DNA of 64,000 nt from Massilia oculi (GCF_003143515.1 NZ_CP029343.1:3286001-3350000); one strand, 5' to 3'. Counted from the first letter of the stretch, positions 38,358-47,801 are shown. Notes: generated by a model not told the origin, from the letters alone. Numbers and translations are program-made.

Positions 38358-39068
38358 ATGGCCGAACCAATCGAACCCACGATCGCTCCCCTGTATCCGC
38401 TCGCCTCTCCGATGGCGCGCCAGCCCGAACCCGCAGTGCTGCCGCACGATCCGGTGGGCGAGCACATCGCCGCCCATCTCGGCAAGCCGGCCCTGTACTT
38501 CCACGAGACCCAGGCCGACGGCGTCCAGGTCGACATCCACGTGATCGGGCCGACCGACTCCTATCCCTATGTGCGCCTGGTGACGTCGGGCATGAGCAAG
38601 CAGCCGATGAACGTGCCGGAAGGCGCGCCGGCATATGCCGAGCTCATGATGGCCCTGCCGGCGAACTGGCAGCTGGACGAGGCCGCGATGCAGGACGAGC
38701 GCTGGTACTGGCCGGTCGCCCTGCTGCGCCACTTGGCGCACTATCCGCACAAGGAGCGCACCTGGATCGGCCTCGGCCACTCCTTGCCGAACGGTAACCC
38801 GTCCAAGCCCTATATCGCCGGGATCGGCTTCTGCGGCGCCATCGTGCTGCCGCCGGTATCGAGCCCGGAACCATTCCACTCGGTCACGGTCGACGGCAAG
38901 GACGTCTATTTCCACTGCGTCGTGCCGCTCTACAAGGAAGAGCTGAACCTGGCGCGCCGCCGCGGCTTCGCGGAACTGATCGACAAGTTCAACGAGTACG
39001 ACGTCACCGACGTGGTCGACCCGGCGCGCAAGAACACGGCCCGGAAAAAATTCCTCGGGCTGTTCTAA
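38358..39068 (+). CDS. Suppressor of fused domain protein
   Basis: A protein of about 236 residues carrying a suppressor-of-fused (SUFU) domain: VDIHVIGPTDSYPYVRLVTSGMSKQPM, AELMMALPANWQLDE, RWYWPVALLRHLAHYPHKERTWIGLGHSLPNG, and a late region with YFHCVVPLYKEEL. In animals SUFU acts in Hedgehog signalling; in bacteria the domain occurs in unknown contexts and in some toxin-immunity loci. No toxin gene is nearby. The start is uncertain: ATG at 38358 gives MAEPIEP, but the frame is open from an ATG at 38319 with a weak GAAGG site. The stop lies three bases before the convergent amidohydrolase stop. Confidence 0.82.
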   Translation: MAEPIEPTIAPLYPLASPMARQPEPAVLPHDPVGEHIAAHLGKPALYFHETQADGVQVDIHVIGPTDSYPYVRLVTSGMSKQPMNVPEGAPAYAELMMALPANWQLDEAAMQDERWYWPVALLRHLAHYPHKERTWIGLGHSLPNGNPSKPYIAGIGFCGAIVLPPVSSPEPFHSVTVDGKDVYFHCVVPLYKEELNLARRRGFAELIDKFNEYDVTDVVDPARKNTARKKFLGLF

Positions 39069-39071
39069 GCC

Positions 39072-40265
39072 TCAGGCCACAGGCAAGCTCATCTCCGCCA
39101 GCCGCACCCAGTAGCTGGCGCCGATCGGCAGCAGGTTGTCGTTGAAGTCGTAGCTGGCATTGTGCAGCTGGCAAGGGCCGAGCCCATGGCCGCCGGTGCG
39201 GTGGTCGCCTTCGCCATTGCCGATGAAGACATAGCAGCCCGGCTTGGCCTGCAGCATGAAGGCGAAATCCTCGGCGCCCATGGTCGGCTCGACATTGGCG
39301 TCGACCTGGGCCGGGCCCACCACCGCGCGCATCGCCTCGATCGCGAACGCGGTCTGTTCCGGATGGTTCACCAGCGGCGGGTAATTGCGCTTGAAACCGA
39401 AATCGATGCTGGCGCTAAAAGCCGCAGCGATGCCATTGGCCATCTCCTGCATGCGGCGTTCGACCAGGTCGAGCACGTCGGTGGTGAAGGTGCGCACCGT
39501 GCCGACCAGTTCGGCTTCGTCGGGGATGATATTGGTGGCGCTGCCGGCATGGATTTGCGTGATCGACAGCACCGCGGTGTGCAGCGGGTTCTTTTCGCGC
39601 GAGACGATGGTCTGCCAGGCTTGCGCGATCTGCACCGCCACCATCACCGGATCGATGCCGCGATGCGGCTGCGCCGCGTGCGCGCCCTTGCCGCGCACGG
39701 TCACGCGGAACTCGTTACTCGAGGCCATCATCGGGCCGGAGACGACGCCGAAATGCCCTTCCGGAATGCCTGGCCAATTGTGCATGCCATACACGGCATC
39801 CATCGGGAAGCGCTCGAACAGGCCGTCGTCGATCATGCGCCTGGCGCCGCCGCCGCCTTCCTCGGCCGGCTGGAAGATCAGGTACACGGTGCCGTCGAAG
39901 TTGCGGTGCTGCGCCAGGTAGTGGGCGGCGCCGAGCAGCATCGCGGTATGGCCGTCATGGCCGCAGGCGTGCATCTTGCCCGCGTGGGTCGAGGCGTGCG
40001 CGAAGCCGTTCAGTTCCTGCATCGGCAGCGCGTCCATATCGGCGCGCAGGCCGATCGCGCGTTCCGAGGTGCCGTTCTTGATGATGCCGACCACGCCGGT
40101 CACGCCCAGGCCGCGCACCACGGGGATGCCCCACGCGCTCAGGCGTTCGGCAACGATGTCGGCGGTACGGTGTTCTTCGTAGCACAGCTCCGGGTGGGCA
40201 TGCAGGTCACGTCGGATGGCCTGGATCTCTGCTTGAGACGCCAGGATAGGTTCCACTAGTTTCAT
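39072..40265 (-). CDS. M20 family amidohydrolase
   Basis: A 397-residue metal-dependent amidohydrolase of the M20 (hippurate/IAA-amino-acid hydrolase) type. It shows the N-terminal RRDLHAHPELCYEE, the metal ligands MHACGHDGHTAM with the acidic residues of IFQPAEEGGGGARRMI, and the later dimerisation and ligand segments (KGAHAAQPHRGIDP, TMGAEDFAFML). The family removes acyl groups from amino-acid conjugates; substrate cannot be told from sequence. A GAGGAG site precedes the ATG. It is transcribed away from the molybdopterin gene across a 174-base gap. Confidence 0.9.
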   Translation of the reverse strand: MKLVEPILASQAEIQAIRRDLHAHPELCYEEHRTADIVAERLSAWGIPVVRGLGVTGVVGIIKNGTSERAIGLRADMDALPMQELNGFAHASTHAGKMHACGHDGHTAMLLGAAHYLAQHRNFDGTVYLIFQPAEEGGGGARRMIDDGLFERFPMDAVYGMHNWPGIPEGHFGVVSGPMMASSNEFRVTVRGKGAHAAQPHRGIDPVMVAVQIAQAWQTIVSREKNPLHTAVLSITQIHAGSATNIIPDEAELVGTVRTFTTDVLDLVERRMQEMANGIAAAFSASIDFGFKRNYPPLVNHPEQTAFAIEAMRAVVGPAQVDANVEPTMGAEDFAFMLQAKPGCYVFIGNGEGDHRTGGHGLGPCQLHNASYDFNDNLLPIGASYWVRLAEMSLPVA

Positions 40266-40439
40266 CGTGTTCTCCTCGCTGTTTGCGAATGTGTCACCAC
40301 GCTGTCCAGCCTTTGCATGGCATCGTTTTAACTATTGTAGCGTGCCTCAAACAGACTTGACAGAGGAGGGCACGAAGCCCGCCGGAATCGGATAAAGTAT
40401 TGGATTCACGCAGTTTTTTCACCGTAGCCTCATAAGAAA

Positions 40440-42542
40440 ATGACCATTATCCACGTCCGTGCGACCTGCCCCCACGATTGTCCCGACACCTGCGCCATCC
40501 TCGTCAAGGTCGAAGACGGCGTCGCGAAAGAAGTGAAGGGCGATCCGGAGCATCCGACCACGGCCGGGGTGTTGTGCACCAAGGTGTCGCGCTATGTCGA
40601 GCGCACCTACCACCCTGACCGCGTGCTGTATCCGATGCGTCGCGTAGGCCGCAAGGGAGAAGGGAAATTCGAGCGCATCAGCTGGGACGAAGCCCTCGAC
40701 ACCATCGCAAAACGTCTGCAGGACATCGGCGCGCGCGACCCGCAAGCCATCCTGCCCTACAGCTACTGCGGCACCATGGGCCTGGTGCAGGGCGAATCGA
40801 TGTCGCTGCGCTTCTTTAATAAACTGGGCGCCTCGCTGCTCGACCGCACCATCTGCGCCACCGCCGGCGCCACCGGTTACCGCTACACCATCGGCAGTTC
40901 GATCGGCACCGACCTCGAGGAGTTCCAGGACGCCAGGCTGATCCTGATCTGGGGCGGCAACCCGATCGCCTCCAACCTGCACTTCTGGATGCGCGCGCAA
41001 GAAGCCAAGCGCCGTGGCGCGACGCTGATCGCGATCGATCCCTACCGTTCCCTGACGGCCGAAAAGTGCCACCAGCACATCGCCCTGTTGCCAGGCACCG
41101 ATGCCGCGCTGGCGCTGGGCATGATGCACGTCCTGATCAAGGAAGACCTGCTCGACCACGACTATATCGAGCGCTACACGCTCGGCTTCGAGCCACTGAA
41201 GGCGCGCGCGCTCGAGTGGACGCCCGAGCGCACCGCGCAAACCTGCGGCATCACGGTAGACGAAGTGGTCGATCTGGCGCGCCTGTACGGACAGACCGCG
41301 AAGCGCGGCGAAGCGGCCTCGATCCGCGTCAACTATGGCATCCAGCGCGTGCGCGGCGGCGGAATGGCGGTGCGCAACATCACCTGCCTGCCGGCGCTGG
41401 TGGGCGCCTGGCGCCTGCCGGCCGGCGGCATCCAGCTGTCGACCTCGGCGTCGTTCCCCACCAACCGTCCGGCGCTGCAGCGCCCGGATCTCTTGGGAGG
41501 CCGCACGCCGCGCACGATCAACATGACCACCATCGGCGACGACCTGCTCAGGGAGGCGTCGCCGGAGTTCGGCCCGAAGATCGAAGCCGTCATCGTCTAC
41601 AACGCCAACCCGCTGGCGATCGCGCCCGATTCGCGCAAGGTGCAGCAGGGCTTCGAGCGCGAAGACCTGTTCACCGTGGTGCTCGAGCACTTCCACACCG
41701 ACAGCGCCGACTATGCCGATATCCTGCTGCCGGCCACCACCCAGCTCGAGCACGTCGATGCGCACCTGGCCTATGGCCACCTGTACATGATGGCGAATAA
41801 CGCCGCCATCGCACCGGTCGGAGAATCGAAGCCGAACACCGAATTCTTCCGCCTGCTGGCGGCGCGCATGGGTTACGACGACCCGTGCTTCCAGGAGAGC
41901 GACGACGAGATCGCGGCCCAGGCCTTCAACAAGAGCGATGCGCGCGCGATCCACTTCGACTGGGATTCGCTCAAGCGCAGCGGCTGGAAGAAGCTGAACA
42001 TGCCGGCCGCGCCGTTCGCCGAGGGCGGTTTCACGACCCCGTCCGGCAAGTGCGAGTTCTTCTCGGAGAGCATGCTGGCCGATGGGCTCGATCCGGTGCC
42101 CACCTATATTCCGCCATACGAGTCTGTTGCTTCCAACCCTGACTTGGCCGAAAAATACCCGCTGGCGATGATTTCTCCGCCGGCAAGGAACTTCCTCAAC
42201 TCGACGTTTGTCAATGTAAAGAGCCTGCGCGCAACTGAGGGCGAACCGCACCTCGACATCCACCCGAACGACGCTGCCGCACGTGGCATCGCCCACGGTG
42301 ACATGGCGCGTATTTTTAACGACCGCGGTTCGTTCATCGCCCGCGCACGCGTGACCGACAAGGCGCGTGCTGGATTGGTGGTGGGCTTGTCCATCTGGTG
42401 GAAGAAACTCGCCAGCGACGGCAAGAACGCCAATGAAGTCACCAGCCAGCGTTTGACCGACATGGGCCGGGCGCCCACTTTCTACGACACCCTCGTGCAG
42501 GTCGAAAGAGCTGCACCCTTGACGCGAGATGAAACCCTCTAG
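40440..42542 (+). CDS. Molybdopterin oxidoreductase family protein
   Basis: A 700-residue molybdenum/tungsten bis-MGD enzyme related to formate dehydrogenase and nitrate reductase. The N-terminal iron-sulfur site has C10-x3-C14-x3-C18-x27-C46. The cofactor domains follow (ISWDEALDTIAKRL, LIWGGNPIASNLHFW, VYNANPLAIAPDSRKVQ), and the C-terminal molybdopterin dinucleotide-binding domain begins near residue 570 (ISPPARNFLNSTFVN). There is no Tat signal, so it is cytoplasmic. The electron partner and substrate are unknown. Its 3' end overlaps the start of the next gene by 14 bases. Confidence 0.88.
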   Translation: MTIIHVRATCPHDCPDTCAILVKVEDGVAKEVKGDPEHPTTAGVLCTKVSRYVERTYHPDRVLYPMRRVGRKGEGKFERISWDEALDTIAKRLQDIGARDPQAILPYSYCGTMGLVQGESMSLRFFNKLGASLLDRTICATAGATGYRYTIGSSIGTDLEEFQDARLILIWGGNPIASNLHFWMRAQEAKRRGATLIAIDPYRSLTAEKCHQHIALLPGTDAALALGMMHVLIKEDLLDHDYIERYTLGFEPLKARALEWTPERTAQTCGITVDEVVDLARLYGQTAKRGEAASIRVNYGIQRVRGGGMAVRNITCLPALVGAWRLPAGGIQLSTSASFPTNRPALQRPDLLGGRTPRTINMTTIGDDLLREASPEFGPKIEAVIVYNANPLAIAPDSRKVQQGFEREDLFTVVLEHFHTDSADYADILLPATTQLEHVDAHLAYGHLYMMANNAAIAPVGESKPNTEFFRLLAARMGYDDPCFQESDDEIAAQAFNKSDARAIHFDWDSLKRSGWKKLNMPAAPFAEGGFTTPSGKCEFFSESMLADGLDPVPTYIPPYESVASNPDLAEKYPLAMISPPARNFLNSTFVNVKSLRATEGEPHLDIHPNDAAARGIAHGDMARIFNDRGSFIARARVTDKARAGLVVGLSIWWKKLASDGKNANEVTSQRLTDMGRAPTFYDTLVQVERAAPLTRDETL

Positions 42543-43644
42543 ATTTTCCCAGGCCTTCAAGCCAGTCATGGTCGCGGCAGCCGCAGCCCTCATGTTGTCA
42601 AGCTGCTCATCCCTCTCGTACTACACCCAGGCCGCGCAAGGCCAGCTGCAATTGCTGACCAATGCGCGTCCGATCGACGACTGGATCGCCGATGGCAACA
42701 CCAACGTCAAGCTGCGCCATCGCCTCGAGTCGGCGCGCCAGATCCGCCGCTTCGCCATCCAGGAAATGAAACTGCCCGATAACGGCAGCTACACCAACTA
42801 CACCAATCTCGGCCGGCCCTACGTGTTGTGGAACGTGGTCGCCACGCCCGAGCTGTCGCTCAAGCCCATCCAGTGGTGCTTCCCGGTGGCCGGCTGCGTG
42901 AACTATCGCGGCTACTATAGCAAGGCCGAGGCCCAGGCGTATGCCAGGCAGCTGCGCGCGCAGGGCAACGACGTCGAGGTCGGGGGCGTGAGCGCCTACT
43001 CGACCCTGGGCTGGTTCAGCGATCCCCTGATGTCGACCTTCATCCATTATCCGGACGCCGAGCTGGCGCGCCTGATTTTCCACGAGCTGGCGCACCAGGT
43101 GGTCTACGTGGCGGGCGATTCGCAGTTCAATGAATCCTTTGCCAGCGCGGTGGAGCAGGCCGGCGTGGAAGCCTGGCTCGAGCGCTTCGGCAATCCCCAG
43201 ATGAGCGAAGCGTACGAACGCTACAAGAGCCGCAAGAGCGACTTTCTGGCGCTGCTGCTGCGTTATCGCGGCGAGCTGGAGCGTACGTACAAGAGCATGG
43301 AGCCCGACGGCGTCAAGCGCGCCACGAAGGCGCGCCTGTTTCTGGCGCTGCAGGACGACTACCAGGTGCTCAAGGCGAACTGGGGCGGTTATGCTGGCTA
43401 TGACCGCTTCTTCGCCGAACCGCTGTCGAATGCTCACCTGGCCTCGGTGGCGACTTATAACGATTTCGTGCCGGCGTTTCGCGTTTTGCTGCGCCGCGAG
43501 AAGACGTGGAACGGCTTCTACAAGGCCGTCAACCGCTTGGCAAAGCTCGACAAAGAGGAGCGTCATCGTGTGCTCAAACGCCTTGGCGCGACGACCACTC
43601 CGGGCACGCTGGTGGTGCAGCGCACCATCGGCGCGTCTCCGTAG
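42529..43644 (+). CDS. Putative aminopeptidase lipoprotein (PF10023-type)
   Basis: A 371-residue lipoprotein with signal peptide and lipobox MLSSC, acylation expected at Cys26. It belongs to the putative aminopeptidase family that Pfam calls Aminopep (PF10023): LTNARPIDDWIADG, an ARQIRRFAIQEMKLPDNGSY segment, and the zinc motif HELAH at 185-189 followed by FNESFASAVEQ (Glu202 as likely third ligand). Lipidation predicts attachment to the outer or inner membrane facing the periplasm. The ATG lies inside the end of the molybdopterin gene, so the pair is probably coupled, although no functional link is known. Confidence 0.85.
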   Translation: MKPSRFSQAFKPVMVAAAAALMLSSCSSLSYYTQAAQGQLQLLTNARPIDDWIADGNTNVKLRHRLESARQIRRFAIQEMKLPDNGSYTNYTNLGRPYVLWNVVATPELSLKPIQWCFPVAGCVNYRGYYSKAEAQAYARQLRAQGNDVEVGGVSAYSTLGWFSDPLMSTFIHYPDAELARLIFHELAHQVVYVAGDSQFNESFASAVEQAGVEAWLERFGNPQMSEAYERYKSRKSDFLALLLRYRGELERTYKSMEPDGVKRATKARLFLALQDDYQVLKANWGGYAGYDRFFAEPLSNAHLASVATYNDFVPAFRVLLRREKTWNGFYKAVNRLAKLDKEERHRVLKRLGATTTPGTLVVQRTIGASP

Positions 43645-43797
43645 AGTACCGGTTCCAATCTCGGTAAAAGCGCTTGCGCACAGGGGCGCTGCCCGATAGC
43701 ATCACATCAGCGATGGCAAACCCACAAGCCACGTGCGCAGGCGCGCCCGGCAAGCACCTCCGGCGGCCCGACCATAACGATAAAAATCGAGACAGAG

Positions 43798-45495
43798 GTG
43801 AGCGATGGACAAAATTTGGCTGCAGTCGTATCCCCGGGCGTGCCTGCGGAGATTGATCCGGATCAATACCGCTCCTTGGTGCATTTGCTCGAAGAATCCT
43901 TCAGCAAGTTCGCGGACCGCAAGGCCTATGTGTGCATGGACAAGTTCCTCACCTATGGCGAACTCGATATGTATTCGAAGCGGCTGGCCGCCTGGCTGCA
44001 GAGCCGCGGCCTGGCCCCCGGCGCGCGCGTGGCGATCATGATGCCGAACGTGCTGCAGTATCCGATCGCGCTGGCCGCCGTGCTGCGCGCCGGCTACACC
44101 GTCGTCAACGTCAATCCGCTGTACACCGCGCGCGAGCTGGAACACCAGCTCACCGACTCGGGCAGCGAAGCGATCATCGTGCTGGAAAATTTCGCCCACA
44201 CCGTGCAGAAGGTGATGGGCAAGAGCCCGCTGCGCCACGTGGTGGTGGCCAGCATGGGCGAGATGCTGGGCGGCGTGAAGGGCATGCTGGTCAACTTCGT
44301 GGTCCGCAACGTCAAGAAGATGGTGCCCGAGTTCTCGCTGCCGAACATGGTCACGTTCAAGGAAGCGCTGGCCCAGGGCGAGCGCATGCCGTTCAAGCCG
44401 GCCGAGCTCAAGGTCGACGACGTCGCCTTCCTGCAGTACACGGGTGGCACCACCGGCGTCTCCAAGGGCGCCACGCTCACCCACCGCAACGTGATCGCCA
44501 ACGTGCTGCAGACCGAAGCCTGGGCCGAGCCGTGCATGAAACAGACCGCGGGCGAGCAGGTCACGATCGTGTGCGCGCTGCCGCTGTACCACATCTTCGC
44601 GCTGACCGCGTGCGCGATGTGGGGCATGCGCATGGGCGCACTGAACGTCCTGATCGTAAACCCGCGCGACATCCCCGCCTTCGTCAAGGAACTGGCAAAA
44701 TACCGCGTCAACATGCTGCCGGCCGTGAATACGCTGTATAACGCGCTGGCCAACAACCCTGAGTTCGCCCACCTCGATTTCTCGGCGCTGCGCATGTGCA
44801 ATGGCGGTGGCATGGCGGTGCAAAAGCCCGTGGCCGACAAGTGGCGCGAGCTGACCGGCGTGGCCATCGTCGAAGGCTACGGCTTGTCCGAGACCTCGCC
44901 CGTGGCCACCTGCAACCGCGCCGACAGCACGGAGTTCACCGGCACCATCGGCCTGCCGGTGCCGTCGACCGACATCGCGATCATCGACGACGAAGGCCGC
45001 CACATGGCGCCGGGCGAGATCGGCGAGATCGCCATCCGCGGCCCGCAGGTGATGGCCGGCTACTGGAACCGTCCCGACGAAACCACGAAGGTGATGACGG
45101 CCGATGGCTTCTTCCGCTCGGGCGACGTGGGCGTCATGGACGCTGCCGGCTTCGTGAAGATCGTCGACCGCAAGAAGGACATGATCCTGGTCTCGGGCTT
45201 CAACGTCTATCCGAACGAGCTCGAAGGCGTGATCGTCGGCCATCCGGGCGTGCTCGAATGCGCCGTGGTCGGCGTGCCGGACGAGCATTCGGGCGAGGCG
45301 GTCAAGGTATTCGTGGTAAAGAAAGACCCTGGCCTCACGGCCGAACAGCTGATGGACTACTGCAAGGAGCAGTTCACCGGCTACAAGCGACCGAAGTACA
45401 TCGAATTCCGCGACGAGCTGCCGAAGACCAACGTCGGCAAGATCCTGAGGCGCGCGCTGAGGGACGAGAAAAAGCAGGCGGAGACGGTGGCATAA
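43798..45495 (+). CDS. Long-chain acyl-CoA ligase (AMP-forming), first of two
   Basis: A 565-residue AMP-binding ligase read from a GTG at 43798. Motifs include QYTGGTTGVSKGA (phosphate loop), GYGLSETSPV, the SGDVGVMD/VDRKKDMI hinge, and the catalytic lysine region PKTNVGKILRR. Fatty acyl-CoA ligases activate fatty acids for beta-oxidation. The paralogue downstream starts MDKFWLSSY; here an ATG at 43805 gives MDKIWLQSYP in a different frame that joins the main frame if one C is added to the CCCC run at 43832-43835. The true N-terminus is therefore probably the ATG form with an indel error, and the GTG reading is a fallback. Confidence 0.88.
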   Translation: MSDGQNLAAVVSPGVPAEIDPDQYRSLVHLLEESFSKFADRKAYVCMDKFLTYGELDMYSKRLAAWLQSRGLAPGARVAIMMPNVLQYPIALAAVLRAGYTVVNVNPLYTARELEHQLTDSGSEAIIVLENFAHTVQKVMGKSPLRHVVVASMGEMLGGVKGMLVNFVVRNVKKMVPEFSLPNMVTFKEALAQGERMPFKPAELKVDDVAFLQYTGGTTGVSKGATLTHRNVIANVLQTEAWAEPCMKQTAGEQVTIVCALPLYHIFALTACAMWGMRMGALNVLIVNPRDIPAFVKELAKYRVNMLPAVNTLYNALANNPEFAHLDFSALRMCNGGGMAVQKPVADKWRELTGVAIVEGYGLSETSPVATCNRADSTEFTGTIGLPVPSTDIAIIDDEGRHMAPGEIGEIAIRGPQVMAGYWNRPDETTKVMTADGFFRSGDVGVMDAAGFVKIVDRKKDMILVSGFNVYPNELEGVIVGHPGVLECAVVGVPDEHSGEAVKVFVVKKDPGLTAEQLMDYCKEQFTGYKRPKYIEFRDELPKTNVGKILRRALRDEKKQAETVA

Positions 45496-45515
45496 GCATT
45501 GTGACGGGACTACCC

Positions 45516-45555
45516 CGGCGAAAGCCGCCCCGTCGGGCGGCTTTCGCGTTTTATT
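45516..45555 (+). terminator. Terminator between the two acyl-CoA ligase genes
   Basis: A 13-base-pair perfect stem (GCGAAAGCCGCCC / GGGCGGCTTTCGC) with a CGTC loop is followed by GTTTTATT. It suggests that the second ligase gene is largely transcribed from its own promoter or by read-through. Confidence 0.75.
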
Positions 45556-45580
45556 GGAACCAACAAGGAAGGCAGGACAG

Positions 45581-47263
45581 ATGGACAAATTTTGGCTCTC
45601 GTCGTACGAGAACGGCGTGGCGACGGAAATCGATCCGACCCAGTACCGCTCGCTGACGCATTTGCTGGAGGAGGCGTTTCGCAAGTACGCCGACCGCAAG
45701 GCCTATGCCTGCATGGGCAAGTCCATCACGTTTGCGGAACTCGATGCGATGTCGCAGCGCATGGCGGCCTGGCTGCAGGCGCGCGGCCTGAAACCGGGCG
45801 CGCGCGTGGCGATCATGCTGCCCAACGTGCTGCAGTATCCGGTGGCGCTGGCCGCCGTGCTGCGCGCCGGCTACGTGGTCGTCAACGTCAACCCGCTGTA
45901 CACGCCGCGCGAGCTGCAGCACCAGCTGGTCGACTCGGGCGCCGAGGCGATCGTGGTGCTCGAGAACTTCGCCCACACGCTCGAGCAGGTCCTCGGCCAG
46001 ACGAGCGTCAAGCACGTTGTCCTGGCCACCATGGGCGACCTGCTGGGCGGCCTGAAAGGCACGCTGGTCAACCTGGTGGTGCGCAAGGTCAAGAAGATGG
46101 TGCCGGCCTATTCGCTGCCGGGCGCGATCGGCTTCAACAAGGTGCTGGCCGACGGCGCGCGCGAGACGCTCAAGCCGGTCGCGATCGGTCATGACGACAT
46201 CGCCTTCCTGCAGTACACCGGCGGCACCACCGGCGTGTCGAAGGGCGCGGTGCTGCTGCACCGCCACGTGATCGCCAACGTGCTGCAGAACGAAGCCTGG
46301 TTCGCCCCGACCCTCGCCAGGCTGAAGGCCGGCGAACAGCCGCAGTTCGCCTGCGCGCTGCCGCTGTATCACATCTATGCGCTCACGGTCTGCGCGCTGC
46401 TCGGCCTGCGCATCGGCGGCATGAACCTCCTGATCCCGAACCCGCGCGACATCAAGGGTTTCATCAAGGAGCTCGGCGGTTACCGCATCAACATCTTCCC
46501 GGCCGTGAACACGCTGTACAACGGCCTGCTCAACAACGACGATTTCGCCAGGCTCGATTTCTCGGGCCTGATGGTGTGCCCGGGTGGCGGCATGGCGGTG
46601 CAGAAGGCCGTCGCCGACAAGTGGCTCAAGACCACCGGCATCCCGATCGTCGAGGGCTATGGCCTGTCCGAGACTTCGCCGGTGGTGACCGCCAACCGCT
46701 GCGACATCACCGATTTCACGGGCACCATCGGCCTGCCGCTGCCGTCGACCGAGCTGCGCATCCTGGACGAAGCGGGCAATGCAGTCCCGTTCGGCACGGC
46801 CGGCGAGATCGCCGTGCGCGGCCCGCAGGTGATGGCCGGCTACTGGCAGCGCGACGACGAGACGGCCAAGGTCATGACCGCCGACGGCTTCTTCAAGACC
46901 GGCGACATCGGCATCATGGACGACAGGGGCTATACGCGCATCGTCGACCGCAAGAAGGACATGATCCTGGTGTCGGGCTTCAACGTCTATCCGAACGAAG
47001 TCGAGGGCGTGGTGGCCGCGCACCCGGGCGTGCTGGAAGTGGCGTGCGTGGGCGTGCCGGACCAGAACTCGGGCGAGGCCGTGAAGCTGTACGTGGTGAA
47101 GAAGGACGCCGACCTGACCACCGAACAGCTCAAGGAATTCTGCAAGGAGCAGCTGACCGGCTACAAGCGGCCCAAGTTCATCGAGTTCCGCGAGACCCTG
47201 CCGAAGACGAACGTCGGCAAGATCCTGCGGCGCGAACTGCGCGACGAGAAGAAGACCGCCTGA
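45581..47263 (+). CDS. Long-chain acyl-CoA ligase (AMP-forming), second of two
   Basis: A 560-residue ligase closely related to the preceding one along its whole length. It has LQYTGGTTGVSKGAV, GYGLSETSPVVT, FFKTGDIGIMD, VDRKKDMILVSGFNVYPNE and PKTNVGKILRREL. The start is the ATG at 45581 after an AAGGAAGG site, giving MDKFWLSSY. The two genes look like an old tandem duplication that has since diverged, for example in chain-length preference. A thioesterase gene convergent with it lies 32 bases after its stop. Confidence 0.9.
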   Translation: MDKFWLSSYENGVATEIDPTQYRSLTHLLEEAFRKYADRKAYACMGKSITFAELDAMSQRMAAWLQARGLKPGARVAIMLPNVLQYPVALAAVLRAGYVVVNVNPLYTPRELQHQLVDSGAEAIVVLENFAHTLEQVLGQTSVKHVVLATMGDLLGGLKGTLVNLVVRKVKKMVPAYSLPGAIGFNKVLADGARETLKPVAIGHDDIAFLQYTGGTTGVSKGAVLLHRHVIANVLQNEAWFAPTLARLKAGEQPQFACALPLYHIYALTVCALLGLRIGGMNLLIPNPRDIKGFIKELGGYRINIFPAVNTLYNGLLNNDDFARLDFSGLMVCPGGGMAVQKAVADKWLKTTGIPIVEGYGLSETSPVVTANRCDITDFTGTIGLPLPSTELRILDEAGNAVPFGTAGEIAVRGPQVMAGYWQRDDETAKVMTADGFFKTGDIGIMDDRGYTRIVDRKKDMILVSGFNVYPNEVEGVVAAHPGVLEVACVGVPDQNSGEAVKLYVVKKDADLTTEQLKEFCKEQLTGYKRPKFIEFRETLPKTNVGKILRRELRDEKKTA

Positions 47264-47268
47264 TACTG

Positions 47269-47297
47269 AAGGCCGCCGATCCGGCGGCCTTTCTTTT
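47269..47297 (+). terminator. Terminator after the second acyl-CoA ligase
   Basis: Stem AGGCCGCCG / CGGCGGCCT with a short loop, followed by TTCTTTT. It can also serve the convergent thioesterase gene, though less well. Confidence 0.75.
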
Positions 47298-47739
47298 AAC
47301 GGTGCGCCACCAGCGATTCGAGCGGCGGCAGCTGGCGCGGCTTGCGGTCCGGGCCGGTGGCGACATAGGTCAGCGTCGCCTCGGTCACCTTGACCACCTC
47401 GGCCGCCAGGCGGTTGCGCTCGGCGTACACCTCGACGAAGACGGTGACCGAGGTGTTGCCGACCTTGGTGATGTCGGCATAGAACGACAGCAGGTCGCCC
47501 ACGAATACCGGGTTCTTGAAGAGGAAGGAGTTGACGGCGATGGTCGCCACGCGGCCATTGGCGCGGCGTGTGGCCGGCAGCGAGCCGGCCAGGTCGACCT
47601 GGGCCATGATCCAGCCGCCGAACACGTCGCCATACACATTGGCGTCGGACGGGGCGGGCATGACGCGCAGTTCCGGCATCTTGCCTGCGGGGAGGCGGAC
47701 GGTGGTGGGCGTGGCGACGGTGTTTTCGGGCGTGGTCAT
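47296..47739 (-). CDS. Acyl-CoA thioesterase (hotdog fold)
   Basis: A 147-residue YciA/BACH-type acyl-CoA thioesterase. It shows the family N-terminal VMPAPSDANVYGDVFGGWIMAQVD, with the Asn/Asp and Gly-Gly-Trp residues of the active site region, and a hotdog core (ATIAVNSFLFKNPVFVGDLLSFYADI). It hydrolyses acyl-CoA esters. It faces the two ligase genes across a terminator, so opposing activities are encoded side by side. The start at 47739 has no strong site, but family length fits. Confidence 0.9.
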   Translation of the reverse strand: MTTPENTVATPTTVRLPAGKMPELRVMPAPSDANVYGDVFGGWIMAQVDLAGSLPATRRANGRVATIAVNSFLFKNPVFVGDLLSFYADITKVGNTSVTVFVEVYAERNRLAAEVVKVTEATLTYVATGPDRKPRQLPPLESLVAHR

Positions 47740-47801
47740 CGTGAATTCTCGGTAAAAGCTACAATCGACCCGAATTGAACCATAAATCCCGAAGCCCCGT
47801 C

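Noticed and set aside
38358..39068. Sufu-domain gene as immunity protein of a polymorphic toxin system
   Set aside because: No toxin, Rhs, VgrG or secretion gene lies nearby; both neighbours are ordinary enzymes.
40419..42593. Open frame of more than 700 codons on the minus strand opposite the molybdopterin gene
   Set aside because: Shadow of a high-GC gene. It is rich in Arg, His, Gly and Ala without domain pattern, and the plus strand has clear cofactor motifs.
43702..47023. Long minus-strand frames opposite the two acyl-CoA ligase genes
   Set aside because: Low-complexity His/Ala/Arg/Asp-rich translations, typical of antisense frames in high-GC DNA.
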